In this document: piece after piece, positions 6,745 through 7,340 of the stretch
How positions within the stretch are numbered: position 1 is the first letter of the stretch
How the letters are laid out: each line of letters opens with the position of its first letter
DNA from: Richelia sp. UBA3308
GTDB lineage: Bacteria; Cyanobacteriota; Cyanobacteriia; Cyanobacteriales; Nostocaceae
Direction: 5' to 3'
DNA length: 7,340 bases
NCBI GenBank assembly: GCA_002361335.1
Contig: DESS01000370.1
Location: 5,119-12,458 of the forward strand
Translations under genes and position numbers: made by a program
The notes under the pieces: model-generated
Database searches by the model: none
Told to the model about the DNA's origin: nothing
The model's input: the letters and a program-made list of their open reading frames with translations, nothing else

Positions 6745-6802
6745 AAAAAAGGACACAGAAGCGGAATATTATAGTTGCTTATAATTATTCCGACGTGTCC
6801 TT
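6745..6802 (-). terminator. psbI: Strong intrinsic terminator of psbI
   Basis: Read on the minus strand, AAGGACAC (6802-6795) pairs with GTGTCCTT (6756-6749). After a small internal loop, GGAATAATTATA (6791-6780) pairs with TATAATATTCC (6773-6763) apart from one bulged A. The apical loop is six bases. The 3' arm runs into six T residues (A6745-A6750 on the plus strand). This gives about 19 base pairs plus a U-tract, the form of a rho-independent terminator, which matters in cyanobacteria because they lack Rho. It lies 57 bases after the psbI stop codon. Confidence 0.82.
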
Positions 6803-6840
6803 GGCGCGTTACAATATATTCTGCTTAAAGCAGTAATTAT

Positions 6841-6864
6841 AAAAAAACAAGAGTAATATTACTC
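6841..6864 (-). terminator. psbI: Palindrome plus T-run over the psbI stop codon
   Basis: GAGTAATATTACTC (6851-6864) is a perfect 14-bp palindrome that contains the last codon and the stop of psbI. As RNA it can fold to a 5-bp stem with a 4-base loop, and it is followed on the minus strand by TTG and seven T residues. The shape is that of a weak terminator; a ribosome at the stop codon would melt it. Confidence 0.4.
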
Positions 6865-6975
6865 AAAATCACTACGTCCGGGGTTACGAGCTGGGTCATT
6901 TGACAAAAATCCAAAGACAAATGTAGCTATAAACAACCCGACAACTATATAAACAACGATTTTTAAAGTCAACAT
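6859..6975 (-). CDS. psbI: Photosystem II reaction centre protein I
   Basis: PsbI is a small single-helix subunit of the photosystem II core in the thylakoid membrane, next to D1 and CP43, and takes part in early assembly of the complex. The ORF runs from ATG 6975-6973 to TAA 6861-6859 and gives 38 residues, the usual length of the family. It begins MLTLKIVVYIVV. Residues about 5-24 are the membrane helix, and the conserved stromal/cytoplasmic tail is FLSNDPARNPGRSDFE. Compared with the usual NPGR(R/K)DLE ending, the Ser and Phe near the end are substitutions. A GGAG ribosome-binding site lies 8 bases before the start. The gene seems monocistronic: its own promoter region is to the right and terminators follow it. 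The identification is essentially certain from the sequence. Confidence 0.97.
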   Translation of the reverse strand: MLTLKIVVYIVVGLFIATFVFGFLSNDPARNPGRSDFE

Positions 6976-6983
6976 AGCAATTT

Positions 6984-6987
6984 CTCC
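6984..6987 (-). promoter_or_regulatory. psbI: Shine-Dalgarno sequence of psbI
   Basis: GGAG on the minus strand stands 8 bases before the psbI ATG. It is the only clear Shine-Dalgarno site in the window; the other three genes have none, so psbI may be translated better. Confidence 0.75.
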
Positions 6988-7003
6988 ACAGAATCGATCG
7001 CAA

Positions 7004-7043
7004 AAGTTATTTTTAGTATCTGCTTTTGCAGAAAAGATAACTT
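7004..7043 (-). promoter_or_regulatory. psbI: Stem-loop in the psbI leader
   Basis: AAGTTAT (7004-7010) pairs with ATAACTT (7037-7043), and inside it TCTGC (7019-7023) pairs with GCAGA (7028-7032) around a TTTT loop (AAAA in the minus-strand RNA). The two stems are separated by an uneven internal loop. If the -10 at 7045-7050 is right, this hairpin is at the very 5' end of the psbI mRNA, where it could protect the message from decay. Confidence 0.5.
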
Positions 7044-7044
7044 C

Positions 7045-7075
7045 TTTATATTACCCAAAATAGCCCCACTTTTGG
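7045..7075 (-). promoter_or_regulatory. psbI: Possible psbI promoter with adjacent dyad
   Basis: On the minus strand TATAAA (7045-7050), or the overlapping TAATAT, could be the -10 about 70 bases before the ATG. No good -35 stands at 17 bases. In its place is a dyad CCAAAA-N9-TTTTGG (7055-7075), a possible binding site for an activator or repressor. Confidence 0.35.
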
Positions 7076-7130
7076 AGCATAAATTAGATCGATCTGCCAT
7101 TAGTCTTCCCATATGGGTTCGGGCAATATC

Positions 7131-7189
7131 AACCTTGAGCAACCAGATTTGGTTTTTTGACGTTAATTCAAAAAATATGTTTCAAGGTT
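7131..7189. other. Nested inverted repeats, three-way-junction shape
   Basis: An outer 8-bp inverted repeat AACCTTGA (7131-7138) / TCAAGGTT (7182-7189) encloses two smaller ones: AACCA (7141-7145) / TGGTT (7150-7154), followed on the plus strand by T residues, and TTGA (7157-7160) / TCAA (7168-7171). Together they could fold as a closing stem with two side hairpins. It could be a structured RNA, a small palindromic repeat element or chance. Confidence 0.4.
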
Positions 7190-7207
7190 TCCATGTCAAA
7201 GGTGTAA

Positions 7208-7221
7208 TAACTCCTAACTCT
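7208..7221. repeat. Short TAACTCN heptamer pair
   Basis: TAACTCC and TAACTCT stand in tandem (GAGTTA on the other strand). Only two units are present, so alone this is weak, but the same unit is a familiar heptamer in Nostocales spacers. Confidence 0.5.
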
Positions 7222-7310
7222 TAAATTTCAAGAAACACGAGCCAAAACCCTTATATAAACCAGCTTTCAAAAAAACAGGTGAATATTCATTCCTAGGAAA
7301 GGGATTTAAT

Positions 7311-7339
7311 ACTTTTGACTTTTGAATGCCAGACTTTTG
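7311..7339. repeat. ACTTTTG heptamer repeats at the right edge
   Basis: ACTTTTG occurs at 7311-7317, 7318-7324 and 7333-7339, the last separated from the others by eight unrelated bases. The array may continue past the window. TTTTGAC arrays are another heptamer type seen in filamentous cyanobacteria. Confidence 0.7.
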
Positions 7340-7340
7340 A

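Larger units (their letters stand above)
6606..6858. other. Spacer between psbI and the lptD-like gene
   Basis: This 253-bp spacer has no coding potential that I can support. It holds, in the direction of transcription (minus), a hairpin at the psbI stop codon, a 13-bp imperfect palindrome CTGCTTAAAGCAG (6821-6833), the main terminator (6745-6802), a third hairpin (6672-6707) and a weak candidate promoter for the lptD-like gene (6616-6646). No tRNA fold is seen. Confidence 0.6.
6976..7340. other. Gene-free region upstream of psbI
   Basis: No credible gene is seen in these 365 bases. They hold the psbI leader with its ribosome-binding site and hairpin, a possible psbI promoter at 7045-7050, a CCAAAA/TTTTGG dyad at 7055-7075, a set of nested inverted repeats at 7131-7189, short palindromes (AGATCGATCT at 7086-7095, CCCATATGGG at 7108-7117, TTCCTAGGAA at 7290-7299) and two short heptamer tracts near the right edge. 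Confidence 0.6.

Noticed and set aside
6969..7100. A 43-codon minus-strand ORF (MADRSNLC...) overlapping the psbI start by 7 bases
   Set aside because: It has a GGGAAG site before its ATG and a coupled-looking overlap, but it spans the candidate psbI -10 and hairpin, matches no family I know and is short enough to be chance. Conservation of its frame would revive it as a leader peptide.
7205..7225. Resemblance to the Yfr1 small RNA core
   Set aside because: ACTCCTAACTC is near, but not equal to, the ACTCCTCACAC core of Yfr1, and the flanking stem-loops are missing; it is better explained as two TAACTCN heptamers.
7220..7340. Remnant of an insertion sequence at the right edge
   Set aside because: The stretch has the look of repeated non-coding DNA, but I see no transposase fragment, no terminal inverted repeats and no target duplication.

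Overview
The window looks like chromosomal DNA of a filamentous, probably heterocyst-forming cyanobacterium (Nostocales). The reasons are an unmistakable photosystem II psbI gene, a cyanobacterial LptD-type outer-membrane protein, six exact copies of the HIP1 octamer GCGATCGC, AT-rich gene spacers, and several families of short tandem repeats (mostly heptamers) of the kind common in Nostoc and relatives. The genus is an inference and cannot be fixed from the sequence alone.

Layout from left to right: (1) 1-2210, minus strand: the first 736 codons of a glycoside hydrolase family 38 alpha-mannosidase, whose 3' end lies off the left edge. Its reading frame is open throughout, and it carries three in-frame tandem-repeat tracts. 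(2) 2211-2462: an AT-rich divergent spacer with candidate promoters, ending in a TTTAACC/TTATTAC array that runs to within one base of the next start codon. (3) 2463-4058, plus strand: a 531-residue basic protein of unknown function. (4) 4059-4109: a 51-bp convergent gap filled almost entirely by five 9-bp repeats. (5) 4110-6605, minus strand: an 831-residue LptD/OstA-like (DUF3769-type) protein with a long disordered N-terminus, an LptA-like beta domain and a C-terminal beta-barrel. (6) 6606-6858: a spacer with three hairpins or palindromes, including a strong intrinsic terminator for psbI. (7) 6859-6975, minus strand: psbI, 38 residues, not listed among longer ORFs because of its size. (8) 6976-7340: a gene-free leader region of psbI with a 5'-UTR hairpin, a weak promoter, a nested inverted-repeat structure and more short repeats.

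The genes do not form one pathway. PsbI serves photosystem II in the thylakoid, the LptD-like protein serves lipopolysaccharide insertion in the outer membrane, and the mannosidase serves mannoside breakdown. All are probably transcribed separately, since repeats or terminators separate them. No new defence system, mobile element or CRISPR array is visible. The most notable signal is the spread of at least seven unrelated tandem-repeat families through the window. They sit inside an enzyme gene (in two places immediately beside conserved catalytic blocks, always keeping frame), directly in front of a start codon, and filling a convergent gene junction.
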